Shown: in pieces, positions 8,720-15,327 of the stretch | Numbering within the stretch: position 1 is the first letter of the stretch | Layout of the letters: each line of letters starts with the position of its first letter | From: Pseudomonadales bacterium | GTDB taxonomy: Bacteria; Pseudomonadota; Gammaproteobacteria; Pseudomonadales; Azotimanducaceae | Direction of reading: 5' to 3' | Length of the DNA stretch: 36,413 nt | Assembly (NCBI GenBank): GCA_019090385.1 | Contig: JAHRWB010000134.1 | Coordinates: forward strand, 1 to 36,413 | The notes under the pieces: model-generated | Databases searched by the model: none | Seen by the model: the letters and a program-made list of their open reading frames with translations, nothing else | Told to the model about the DNA's origin: nothing | Made by a program: the position numbers and the translations under genes

Positions 8720-8756
8720 TATATCTACCTCTGTCTTTGTATCTGTATTAGGCCAA

Positions 8757-9062
8757 TTAGTCGGTTTTGGGTAATTTTTTGGCATCTTTAAGCGCCAGAG
8801 GGGTCCCATCAATCGCTAGAGAGCCTTCACCAGGTTTTACACAGAGAAGCTCCATGGTGGCATCTGCGGTGACATAACGTTTACCAATCTGAACCCCGCC
8901 TTGATGATCGGGATCGATGGCACTTTTTTCTCCGCCGCTACCGGCTGCTGCCATAGGGGCGCCGCCACAAGTCAGATTGATATCCCCGTCTGATGCGCTG
9001 ATGACCATGACCTCTGCATTGCATACGCTGCTCCCTAGCCGGGTGCCTGTTTTGAGTTGCAT
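8757..9062 (-). CDS. Small conserved-looking protein linked to acyl-CoA synthetase
   Basis: This 101-residue protein is probably real: ATG at 9062 with an AAGGAA ribosome binding site, tight spacing to the acyl-CoA synthetase downstream, and balanced composition. It has three cysteines (in SSVCNAEVMV, LTCGGAPM and ELLCVKPGEG), a glycine-rich central stretch (APMAAAGSGGEKS), and a predicted beta-rich pattern ending in AIDGTPLALKDAKKLPKTD. No signal peptide or membrane segment is visible. I recall similar short proteins beside acyl-CoA synthetases in mycobacteria, without assigned function; this is memory, not a search result. It may be a metal-binding or scaffold partner of the ligase. Confidence 0.7.
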   Translation of the reverse strand: MQLKTGTRLGSSVCNAEVMVISASDGDINLTCGGAPMAAAGSGGEKSAIDPDHQGGVQIGKRYVTADATMELLCVKPGEGSLAIDGTPLALKDAKKLPKTD

Positions 9063-9442
9063 CTACGAATTCCTTATTAGCTAATGATTCAAGATCACGA
9101 TTCTAAGCTGAAAATGGGGTGCAGATAAATACCTACTTTTATAACACCCTGTGAGTTTTCGGTTTTTTGGCCTGAAAGGGCGTCCGGAATGAGCGCGTTT
9201 GCCGTCTAATCAGCTTATTGCTGGCAAGGTCGGGGAGAATACCTGCCTCGCACAAATTGATTTTTCAGGTAAATTCGAGGAAGGTAGGAGGTACAAGGGA
9301 GTATGCCATACGCGATGATTTCAGCAGACTGATACTTAAGACATCTTGGGATGATCAGTATGGGTTCGGAATATACAAAAGATTAATAGCCTCATTTTGG
9401 GCTAGTAGTGGGCTGTAGCGACTATCTAGTGATGAAATTGCG
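9063..9442. other. 380-bp divergent intergenic region
   Basis: This stretch separates the minus-strand synthetase operon from the plus-strand monooxygenase operon and should hold both promoters. I see no convincing protein gene in it. A 66-codon open frame from TTG at 9218 has no family features. A strong Shine-Dalgarno-like AGGAGG near 9285-9292 precedes an ATG at 9303 that opens only nine codons (stop at 9330-9332). No clear inverted-repeat operator was found. Confidence 0.5.
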
Positions 9443-10615
9443 GTGAAAAAGGAGGTTTCTGATATCAATAATCTAGATCCTGAAATTGGTCCTGTGGTTG
9501 ATGCGGACGGTCATGTGCTGGAGCCCGCGGACACCTGGGAGAAGTATATTGAACCAAAATATCGTGATCGGGCGATTCGTATAGCCCGCGATGATGCTGG
9601 CAAAGAAGTTTTATTGATCGACAATAAACCCATGGAATCATTACGCGGCCAATTGGGTGCGCTGGGTGGTATTGAACTAGAGCCCGGTGAATTAGCGACC
9701 CGTGGTGAATATACTTATGCTGATGGGTCGCCACCAGGTGGCTATGACCCTCATGCAAGGCTTAAAGTTCTGGATGAAGAAGGCATTGACCGGGTTTTAC
9801 TGTATCCGACCATAGGTATTTGTTGGGAGGGTAATGTCAGTGACGGCAAACTAGCGACTGCATATACCCAGGCTTACAATAAGTGGATTGCAGATTTTTG
9901 TCGGACAGACCCCTTGCGGCTGGTACCGATCGCGCATATTTCATTGCTGGATCCTGAGGGTGCGGCACTAGAGGTGGAGCGTGCGCGCAAGGATGGTTGT
10001 GTGGGTATTTATCTGTCGCCTGACGTTGCTGCCAGAGGCGGACGGTCTTTGACAGATCCTGCATTCCGGCGGTTTTTTGAAACAGCGCAGTCCCTTGAAA
10101 TGCCCGTTGGTTTTCATGTGGTTGTTCGTGACAAACCTGCATTTTCGGATATTTCCGGCAGCGGAGCAGAATCGGCGCTGTTCTTTTTTGCTTTTCTGGC
10201 AATAGATGTAATGGCTGCTTTTACGCATATGATATCTGCTGGTGTGTTTGAGATGTACCCTCGATTAAAGTGTTCAGTACTTGAAGCGGGGGGGAACTGG
10301 ATCGCTGCCTGGCTGGATCGCATGGATCACAAATACGAAGTGATGAAAAACGTCACGCCTTTCAAGCTTAAACCCAGTGAATATTTTTATCGTCAGTGCC
10401 TTATATCAATGGATCCTGACGAATCCATGACTGCTCAGGTTGTAGAGCATATTGGTGCTGACTATGTGACATGGGCATCGGACTACCCACATATTGATGC
10501 TTCAATGGGGGTGGCCAGGGAGATACGCTCACGCCTATCCAGCTTGCCTCTGGAATCCCAGAGAAAAGTACTTGGGGAAAATATTATTCGTTTCTATGGA
10601 TTACCAGAATCATGA
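9443..10615 (+). CDS. Amidohydrolase family 2 (ACMSD/decarboxylase-like) protein
   Basis: This 390-residue TIM-barrel protein belongs to the amidohydrolase-2 family, which includes metal-dependent decarboxylases (ACMSD, gamma-resorcylate decarboxylase) and hydrolases. The N-terminal VVDADGHVLEP gives the metal-binding His24 and Glu27 element. His225 in GFHVVVRD, Glu281 in VLEAGGNW and Asp347 in WASDYPHIDAS are at the expected later positions. A GTG start at 9443 is used, because the nearby ATG at 9432 closes after four codons. The stop overlaps the start of the flavin monooxygenase gene (ATGA at 10612), the first link of a four-gene operon. It may decarboxylate or hydrolyse a ring-derived intermediate. 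The family assignment is firm and the reaction open. Confidence 0.87.
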   Translation: MKKEVSDINNLDPEIGPVVDADGHVLEPADTWEKYIEPKYRDRAIRIARDDAGKEVLLIDNKPMESLRGQLGALGGIELEPGELATRGEYTYADGSPPGGYDPHARLKVLDEEGIDRVLLYPTIGICWEGNVSDGKLATAYTQAYNKWIADFCRTDPLRLVPIAHISLLDPEGAALEVERARKDGCVGIYLSPDVAARGGRSLTDPAFRRFFETAQSLEMPVGFHVVVRDKPAFSDISGSGAESALFFFAFLAIDVMAAFTHMISAGVFEMYPRLKCSVLEAGGNWIAAWLDRMDHKYEVMKNVTPFKLKPSEYFYRQCLISMDPDESMTAQVVEHIGADYVTWASDYPHIDASMGVAREIRSRLSSLPLESQRKVLGENIIRFYGLPES

Positions 10616-11613
10616 AATTTGGCATTTTGCAATTTTTTAGCTGGCCTGAACGCCGGGTTTCATTACCCACGGTGTATGAACGTGCGCTTGAGCGAATACA
10701 GATCATGGATTCGACCGGTTACGATGCGGTCTGGTTAGCTGAGCATCATTTTAGTGGTTATAGTGTTTGCCCCTCAGTACATATTATGGGTACTCATGTA
10801 GCGGCCACTACAAAGAATATTCGGATAGGGACGGCGGTATCATTAGCGGCATTTTACCACCCTCTGCGCCTGGCAGAAGAAGTGGCATTGATGGATATGT
10901 TGTCTGGTGGACGAGTAAATTGGGGAGCGGGTCGCGGCTTTGATAAGAAGGAATTGGAGTGCTTCGATATTTTGCCAGAAGAAAGCTACGAAGTATTTCA
11001 CGAACATATCGATATCGTGATGGCTGCCTGGCGCGATGAAAAGCTAAACTTCAAGGGCAAGCGCTACGAGTTTAAGGATGTGGAGGTACTTCCAAAACCC
11101 CTGCAGGAGAATCTTCCTGTCTGGATAGCTTCATCCTCCAATGAGGCCATTACCTGGGCTGCGGAGAAGGGACATGCTATTTTGATGGACCCCCATGCCA
11201 CTCATGTGACTATTGCCTCAAAGTATCAGGATTACCGCACCCAGTTAGCAGCCAATGGTCATACGCTTAAACAGGATATTCCTATGGCGCGTTTGATGGC
11301 CATAGCGCCGACAGAGAAAGAAGCGCTGGAAATTGCCAAGTCAGGGGCAGGGTGGATTTACGATGCCTACGCTAACCCCAATGTGGCTGCGACTGGTAAG
11401 AATGTGGGTTCTCATCAAAAAGAGCTTCAGAAACTGGATGACCCTGTAGCACGTTATATGGATGGGGTTGTTGTATATGGCACTCCAGAGCAGGTCGTAG
11501 ATAAGTTAAAAAAACTCGAAGAGACATTGCCGCTGGAATATTTGCTCGCCGCACCGCTCAGTCATGAGACATTTCTTTTGTTGACCGAGGAGGTCATGCC
11601 GCATTTTCTGTAA
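10612..11613 (+). CDS. LLM-class (luciferase-like) flavin-dependent oxidoreductase
   Basis: This 333-residue protein has the TIM-barrel signatures of bacterial luciferase-like monooxygenases. They include MKFGILQFFSWPERR at the start, YDAVWLAEHHFSGYS (the conserved EHH), IRIGTAVSLAAFYHP, LRLAEEVALMDMLSGGR and VNWGAGRGFDKKEL; a PVWIASSSNEAITWAAEKG segment lies in the second half and YGTPEQVVDKL near the end. Such enzymes use FMNH2 (or F420 in other subgroups) and O2 to oxidise aldehydes, ketones or ring carbons. No reductase partner gene adjoins it, so reduced flavin must come from elsewhere. It is translationally coupled to the upstream amidohydrolase. It would supply the only obvious oxygenase step in the window. 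Its substrate and cofactor are not established. Confidence 0.9.
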   Translation: MKFGILQFFSWPERRVSLPTVYERALERIQIMDSTGYDAVWLAEHHFSGYSVCPSVHIMGTHVAATTKNIRIGTAVSLAAFYHPLRLAEEVALMDMLSGGRVNWGAGRGFDKKELECFDILPEESYEVFHEHIDIVMAAWRDEKLNFKGKRYEFKDVEVLPKPLQENLPVWIASSSNEAITWAAEKGHAILMDPHATHVTIASKYQDYRTQLAANGHTLKQDIPMARLMAIAPTEKEALEIAKSGAGWIYDAYANPNVAATGKNVGSHQKELQKLDDPVARYMDGVVVYGTPEQVVDKLKKLEETLPLEYLLAAPLSHETFLLLTEEVMPHFL

Positions 11614-11720
11614 CATAATATAAACGGTGCTGTGGTGGTATTGTTTGCACATATGCAGATATGCCGCTATAGCTTGAATAAAAAAAGGTTTGATTAACAA
11701 AAATTACTAGGGAGATCTGT

Positions 11721-12176
11721 ATGGCATTGCTGACAGATGAGCACAAAGCTGCGATTGGTAACAAAAGTAAAGCTGTATCCGTCGAGGTCAGTCGAAGGGA
11801 TATTATTAAATATTCGGTCGCTACGGAGCAACAGCAAGCGCGATTTTTAGCAGGCGATGAAGCACCGCCACTTTTTGTTTTTGGTTTGTTTACCAGTGTT
11901 CCTTCACTGGATTCCTATCGGCCTGATGGCATACCCAAAGGTGGGGGTGGGGGTCTAAAATTGCCACTTAAAAGGGTGATGGCGGGAGGCACGGAATTTC
12001 GTCAGCATAGACCGATTCGTCCGGGCGACAAGCTTACCGGTTCTTCCAGAATTACAGATTTGTACGAAAAAGAAGGTCGCACGGGCCCGCTAATTTTTAC
12101 AGTTAGGGAATTTAATGTGACGACGGAATCCGGCGAGCCCGTTATTGATGAAATCTCAACTACCATTGCGCGTTAG
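11721..12176 (+). CDS. MaoC-like hotdog protein, N-terminal (FAS1-dehydratase-like) half
   Basis: This 151-residue protein resembles the MaoC_dehydrat_N (FAS1-like dehydratase) domain. SRRDIIKYSVATEQQ near the start and the central AGGTEFRQHRPIRPGDKLTG, followed by DLYEKEGRTGPLIFTVREF, form the typical hotdog helix and strands. This half normally lacks the catalytic His/Asp and pairs with a second hotdog that carries them, here the gene nine bases downstream. ATG at 11721 has a GGGAG ribosome binding site. It lies in the monooxygenase operon 107 bp after the LLM gene, where a secondary promoter could sit. The expected product is one subunit of a heteromeric enoyl-CoA hydratase, as in heteromeric steroid side-chain hydratases. 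Confidence 0.82.
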   Translation: MALLTDEHKAAIGNKSKAVSVEVSRRDIIKYSVATEQQQARFLAGDEAPPLFVFGLFTSVPSLDSYRPDGIPKGGGGGLKLPLKRVMAGGTEFRQHRPIRPGDKLTGSSRITDLYEKEGRTGPLIFTVREFNVTTESGEPVIDEISTTIAR

Positions 12177-12185
12177 GAGTTTTTG

Positions 12186-12596
12186 ATGCAAGTATCCGAT
12201 ATTAAAGTTGGTGATGAATTACCTTTGAGAGATCACTTGGCCTCGAATCTGAGTTTATTTCTTTATAACGCCGCTATTTGGAATGGCCACCGGATTCACT
12301 ATGATGAGACTTATGCCAAAGAAGGTGAAGGGCATCCAGGTATTGTAATTGATGGTCCACTTCAGGGTGACTGGCTCAGTCAGTGTCCAATGAACTGGGT
12401 TGGAGAGAGCGGCGAATTGTTGAACTTTGAGTACAGTAATCGTAAAGCTTCTGTGCTTGGTGAAACGTTAACTTCTGGTGGCAAGGTAACAGAAATTGAC
12501 CTTGAAAATCGCTTGGTGAGTGTTGAGTTGTTCATTAAGAATGAACAGGGTGAAATAACCACACCGGGAAGTGCCACGGTAAAATTCAATAAATAG
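12186..12596 (+). CDS. MaoC-like hotdog hydratase, catalytic-half candidate
   Basis: This 136-residue hotdog protein has the R-hydratase-like stretch FLYNAAIWNGHRIHYDETYA, with His residues in the place of the catalytic hydratase motif, followed by VIDGPLQGDWL. The start is at ATG 12186, preceded at good spacing by AGGAG from the end of the upstream gene; a TTG immediately before is in frame but unlikely. It follows the N-half partner by only nine bases. Together the two would make the double-hotdog active site that hydrates a 2-enoyl-CoA to the 3-hydroxyacyl-CoA. It is the last gene of the operon, and a strong hairpin follows before the convergent SDR gene. The pairing is inference from gene order and size. 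Confidence 0.83.
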   Translation: MQVSDIKVGDELPLRDHLASNLSLFLYNAAIWNGHRIHYDETYAKEGEGHPGIVIDGPLQGDWLSQCPMNWVGESGELLNFEYSNRKASVLGETLTSGGKVTEIDLENRLVSVELFIKNEQGEITTPGSATVKFNK

Positions 12597-12634
12597 ATTG
12601 AGTTAGTCGACGGGTGGCACCCACCTGGATAATA

Positions 12635-12661
12635 AGAGCTTCTTCAAACCGAAGAAGCTCT
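12635..12661. terminator. Hairpin between convergent genes
   Basis: AGAGCTTCTTC and GAAGAAGCTCT form a perfect 11-bp stem around AAACC. It lies between the ends of the monooxygenase operon and the convergent SDR gene, where a two-way terminator is expected. No T-run follows on the plus strand, so termination may depend on other factors. Confidence 0.6.
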
Positions 12662-12727
12662 GCTCCATCGCGCTACAAACTCTGAAAGATCGTTTGAGTT
12701 TGTTCAATCTGTTAGATTAATACATTT

Positions 12728-13486
12728 TTAAATGCCCTTCCCGCCATCTACATCCAGCAAAATTCCGGTTAAAAAACTGGCTTGATCCGAGGCAAGAAAT
12801 GCAATGGAATTGGCGACATCGATAGGGTCTGTCAAACGCCGTAAAGGCACTTCTTTTATCATTTTTTCTCGTAAAGCATCTGGCAGTGTATCCAAGCCCG
12901 TGGTTTTAAAAAAGCCTGTTTCTGATGCCAGTGGGCAGACTGCATTCACCCTGATTTTGTAGCGTGCCAGTTCCGAAGCTAAAGCTCGGGTCATGGTGGC
13001 TACGGCCCCTTTTGAAGCATTGTATGCGACGCCAAGCGGCCGGGGTCTTTTTGCACCGATAGATGCGACATTTACCATAACGCCATTACCGGCTTTGATA
13101 AATTCCGGAACCGCATATTTTACCGACCAAAACACACTTTTTGTGTTGGTATTAAAAACCAGGTCATAATCCTCCTCGGACATTTCATGCATCAGTGCAC
13201 TTTTATGCCCAAGGCCTGCATTGTTAACCATAATATTCAGACCACCAAATTCGGATACTGCCAGTTTGACCATGTTTTCCATGTCGCTGGATTGTCGCAC
13301 ATCTGTTTGAATGGCGATTGCGGTACCACCGGCTTTGCCAATGATGTCTGCGGTATTTTCAGCACCAATGAGGTTTATATCGGATGCAACCACCTTAGCG
13401 CCATTGGCGGCAAATAATTTTGCGGTGGCGGCGCCAAACCCGGAGGCAGCGCCCGTTACGATGATACTTTTACCTTCAAAATTCAT
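12728..13486 (-). CDS. Short-chain dehydrogenase/reductase (SDR)
   Basis: This 252-residue classical SDR oxidises or reduces a hydroxyl/keto group with NAD(P). The cofactor motif TGAASGFG (residues 11-18), NNAG (about 88-91), Ser142 in VNVASIG, and the catalytic pair Tyr155/Lys159 in YNASK are all present, as is the C-terminal FLTGILLDVDGG. Asp37 after the second strand (VVASDIN) suggests a preference for NAD. ATG at 13486. It lies downstream of the metallo-beta-lactamase gene on the same strand with a 50-bp gap. A 3-hydroxyacyl-CoA or alcohol dehydrogenase role in the surrounding pathway is plausible but unproven. Confidence 0.9.
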   Translation of the reverse strand: MNFEGKSIIVTGAASGFGAATAKLFAANGAKVVASDINLIGAENTADIIGKAGGTAIAIQTDVRQSSDMENMVKLAVSEFGGLNIMVNNAGLGHKSALMHEMSEEDYDLVFNTNTKSVFWSVKYAVPEFIKAGNGVMVNVASIGAKRPRPLGVAYNASKGAVATMTRALASELARYKIRVNAVCPLASETGFFKTTGLDTLPDALREKMIKEVPLRRLTDPIDVANSIAFLASDQASFLTGILLDVDGGKGI

Positions 13487-13506
13487 AGTTATATCCTTTT
13501 ATGTTC

Positions 13507-13521
13507 TGCGCTGAGAGCGCA
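13507..13521. promoter_or_regulatory. Small inverted repeat upstream of the SDR gene
   Basis: TGCGCT-GAG-AGCGCA forms a perfect 6-bp inverted repeat in the 50-bp gap between the metallo-beta-lactamase stop and the SDR start. It could be a weak hairpin or an operator; nothing decides between these. Confidence 0.25.
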
Positions 13522-13536
13522 TTGTGAATGTTAATC

Positions 13537-14268
13537 CTATAAGTGGTCCAGAATCTGATCTCCAGTAAATATGGAGCCATGTCCTGGGTACACCGTTTGG
13601 GGATTGAGTCGTTTTAATAAATTCAATGTGTGGTATTTATCCGTGTGGTTGTCATAGATAGCCGGATGTACAAGGTAGCCCTTGGTAGCGCTGCCGAGCA
13701 GCGTATCTCCGCTGATCAGACTACGGCTGGGGTGATGGAAAAAACATACACTGTCCCAACTATGACCCGGTGTGTGTACGACTTCCCAGTCAGCAAAACC
13801 GCTGAGTCGTGCTCCATCGTTTAATCGAGATTTGGGCAGGATAAAACGCTGGCTTGCAGTTTGGTCAAGATGGTGATTGTGTACGTATTGGTAGCGTTGA
13901 TTACGTTCTTTATTTAGGTACATGTTTCGAGTGCGCGCTCTGAATGCTTCACCGAAGGCAGTAACGGCTTTTACCACTGGTCCCATAGGGTTATTTGACA
14001 GTTTTAATCGGGGGCGTTTTGAGGCGTAGGGAATGGCAGAAGCAGCATGACAAGACCTGGCCAGTGAGATAACACCACCAATATGGTCCGGATCATCGTG
14101 GGTACAAATGACCAGATCTATCCGATTGACTCCTATGTGCAGGTTATTTTGAATATGATGCAATACGAATCCATCACAATGTTTGGCGACATCCACGACA
14201 AATACACCGTGTTTTTCTTCAATTAAATAGGTGTTGGAATAGCGCGTTTTGATTTGATGGATTTGCAT
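13537..14268 (-). CDS. MBL-fold (metallo-beta-lactamase) hydrolase
   Basis: This 243-residue metallohydrolase carries the signature CTHDDPDHIGG, in which His57, Asp59, Asp61 and His62 match the HxDxDH-type zinc-binding motif of the superfamily. HTPGHSWDSVCFF (third metal ligand), LISGDTLLGS (bridging Asp) and VYPGHGS (last His) follow in the usual order. No signal peptide is visible. Possible roles include lactone or thioester hydrolysis, as in quorum-quenching lactonases or glyoxalase II relatives. An inverted repeat sits immediately upstream of its start. It precedes the SDR on the same strand. Confidence 0.87.
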   Translation of the reverse strand: MQIHQIKTRYSNTYLIEEKHGVFVVDVAKHCDGFVLHHIQNNLHIGVNRIDLVICTHDDPDHIGGVISLARSCHAASAIPYASKRPRLKLSNNPMGPVVKAVTAFGEAFRARTRNMYLNKERNQRYQYVHNHHLDQTASQRFILPKSRLNDGARLSGFADWEVVHTPGHSWDSVCFFHHPSRSLISGDTLLGSATKGYLVHPAIYDNHTDKYHTLNLLKRLNPQTVYPGHGSIFTGDQILDHL

Positions 14269-14272
14269 TGCT

Positions 14273-14296
14273 TATGACATTATATAAATTGTCATA
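14273..14296. promoter_or_regulatory. Inverted repeat at the MBL gene start, possible operator
   Basis: TATGACA (14273-14279) and TGTCATA (14290-14296) are exact inverted copies separated by ten AT-rich bases. The site begins five bases upstream of the metallo-beta-lactamase start codon and lies in the divergent region shared with the periplasmic binding protein gene. Its size and symmetry fit a dimeric repressor or activator site; no regulator gene of TetR or LuxR type is in the window. Confidence 0.35.
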
Positions 14297-14426
14297 TAGC
14301 TTAGCCTAAGCCTTATAAGGCTGTCGAATAACGAGCTAAGATTAGGTGGTGAGTTGAATTTTATAGAGGAGCCGCTTAGAGTTATATAGCGAATTAGGTG
14401 TAAATCAGTCAATTTTGGAATAGTTA

Positions 14427-15236
14427 ATGTATATAAACTTTCCCATATTCTCCACGAATTACAGTTTTCGAAATTTCACTCGCATTTTTGTCTGCGTGTG
14501 GGGATTGTTCTTTGGTACCTTATCTGCTGCACCGGTCATTACCATGAGCATGCCGGATGTCGCTGAGACATTGGGTGGCGAAGGGGAGATAGCCTTTGCC
14601 AGGGAAATACTCAGATCAGCATTTGAGCGCATTGGATATACGTTGGATGTTGTAACGCTGCCTACTGAAAGAAGTCTGAAAATGGCTGAAAACGGTATGG
14701 TAGATGGTGAACTTCTGAGGACTCAATTTATTGAAAAAGAATACCCTGCTTTGTTGCGCGTGCCTGAACACATTATGGAATATGAGTTTGTAGTATTTTT
14801 CCGAAAAGGTACTGACATAGTAAACAACTGGAGTGCTCTGGAGGGCAGCTCAGTGGGTGTTGTTATCGGGATGAAATTCCTTGAGCAGATGATCCCGGAA
14901 AATGCGTGGCCTATTGCAGTAAAGAATCATAATATCCTTTTTCAGTTGCTTGATAACAACCGGGCCGATTATATAGTATTTGCTCGGGCTATTGGCCTGG
15001 AATATTTGCGGGAAAACAATATACACAATGTAGCGGTCAGTGATCAAAATTTGGCAGAATTACCCGTTTATACTTACCTGAACAAGAGGCACACTAACCT
15101 TGTACCGAGGTTAGCTCAGGCACTCCAGGAAATAAAACAGGATGGCAGCTATATCAAAATCAAGTCTGATTTCACAAATTATCCGCTCCCAAAATTTGAT
15201 AGAGATTCTACTATACCTGTGGAAACAACCCGATGA
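14427..15236 (+). CDS. Periplasmic substrate-binding protein (SBP_bac_3-like)
   Basis: This 269-residue protein begins with a hydrophobic stretch (FTRIFVCVWGLFFGTLSA) ending in SAAP, a plausible signal peptide with cleavage near residue 35. The rest resembles type-3 solute-binding proteins: ILRSAFERIGYTLDVVTLPTER, then a dimeric-lobe crossover around FVVFFRKGTDI, LEGSSVGVVIGMKFLEQM, and a long C-terminal helix ALQEIKQDGSYIKI. No ABC permease or ATPase adjoins it. The gene 90 bp downstream encodes a hybrid sensor kinase, so it may present a small-molecule ligand to that kinase rather than feed a transporter. Binding specificity is unknown. Confidence 0.75.
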   Translation: MYINFPIFSTNYSFRNFTRIFVCVWGLFFGTLSAAPVITMSMPDVAETLGGEGEIAFAREILRSAFERIGYTLDVVTLPTERSLKMAENGMVDGELLRTQFIEKEYPALLRVPEHIMEYEFVVFFRKGTDIVNNWSALEGSSVGVVIGMKFLEQMIPENAWPIAVKNHNILFQLLDNNRADYIVFARAIGLEYLRENNIHNVAVSDQNLAELPVYTYLNKRHTNLVPRLAQALQEIKQDGSYIKIKSDFTNYPLPKFDRDSTIPVETTR

Positions 15237-15327
15237 GTAGTATTTCCCCTGTATTTAATGATGGCTGTTTATGTACAGTAGGTATGTTAAGTCTGATAAA
15301 TATCGTACATGAAATGCGACTTCAGCT

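Noticed and set aside
9218-9418. 66-codon open frame from TTG in the divergent region
   Set aside because: No ribosome binding site fitting that TTG, no recognisable motif, and it lies where promoters are expected.
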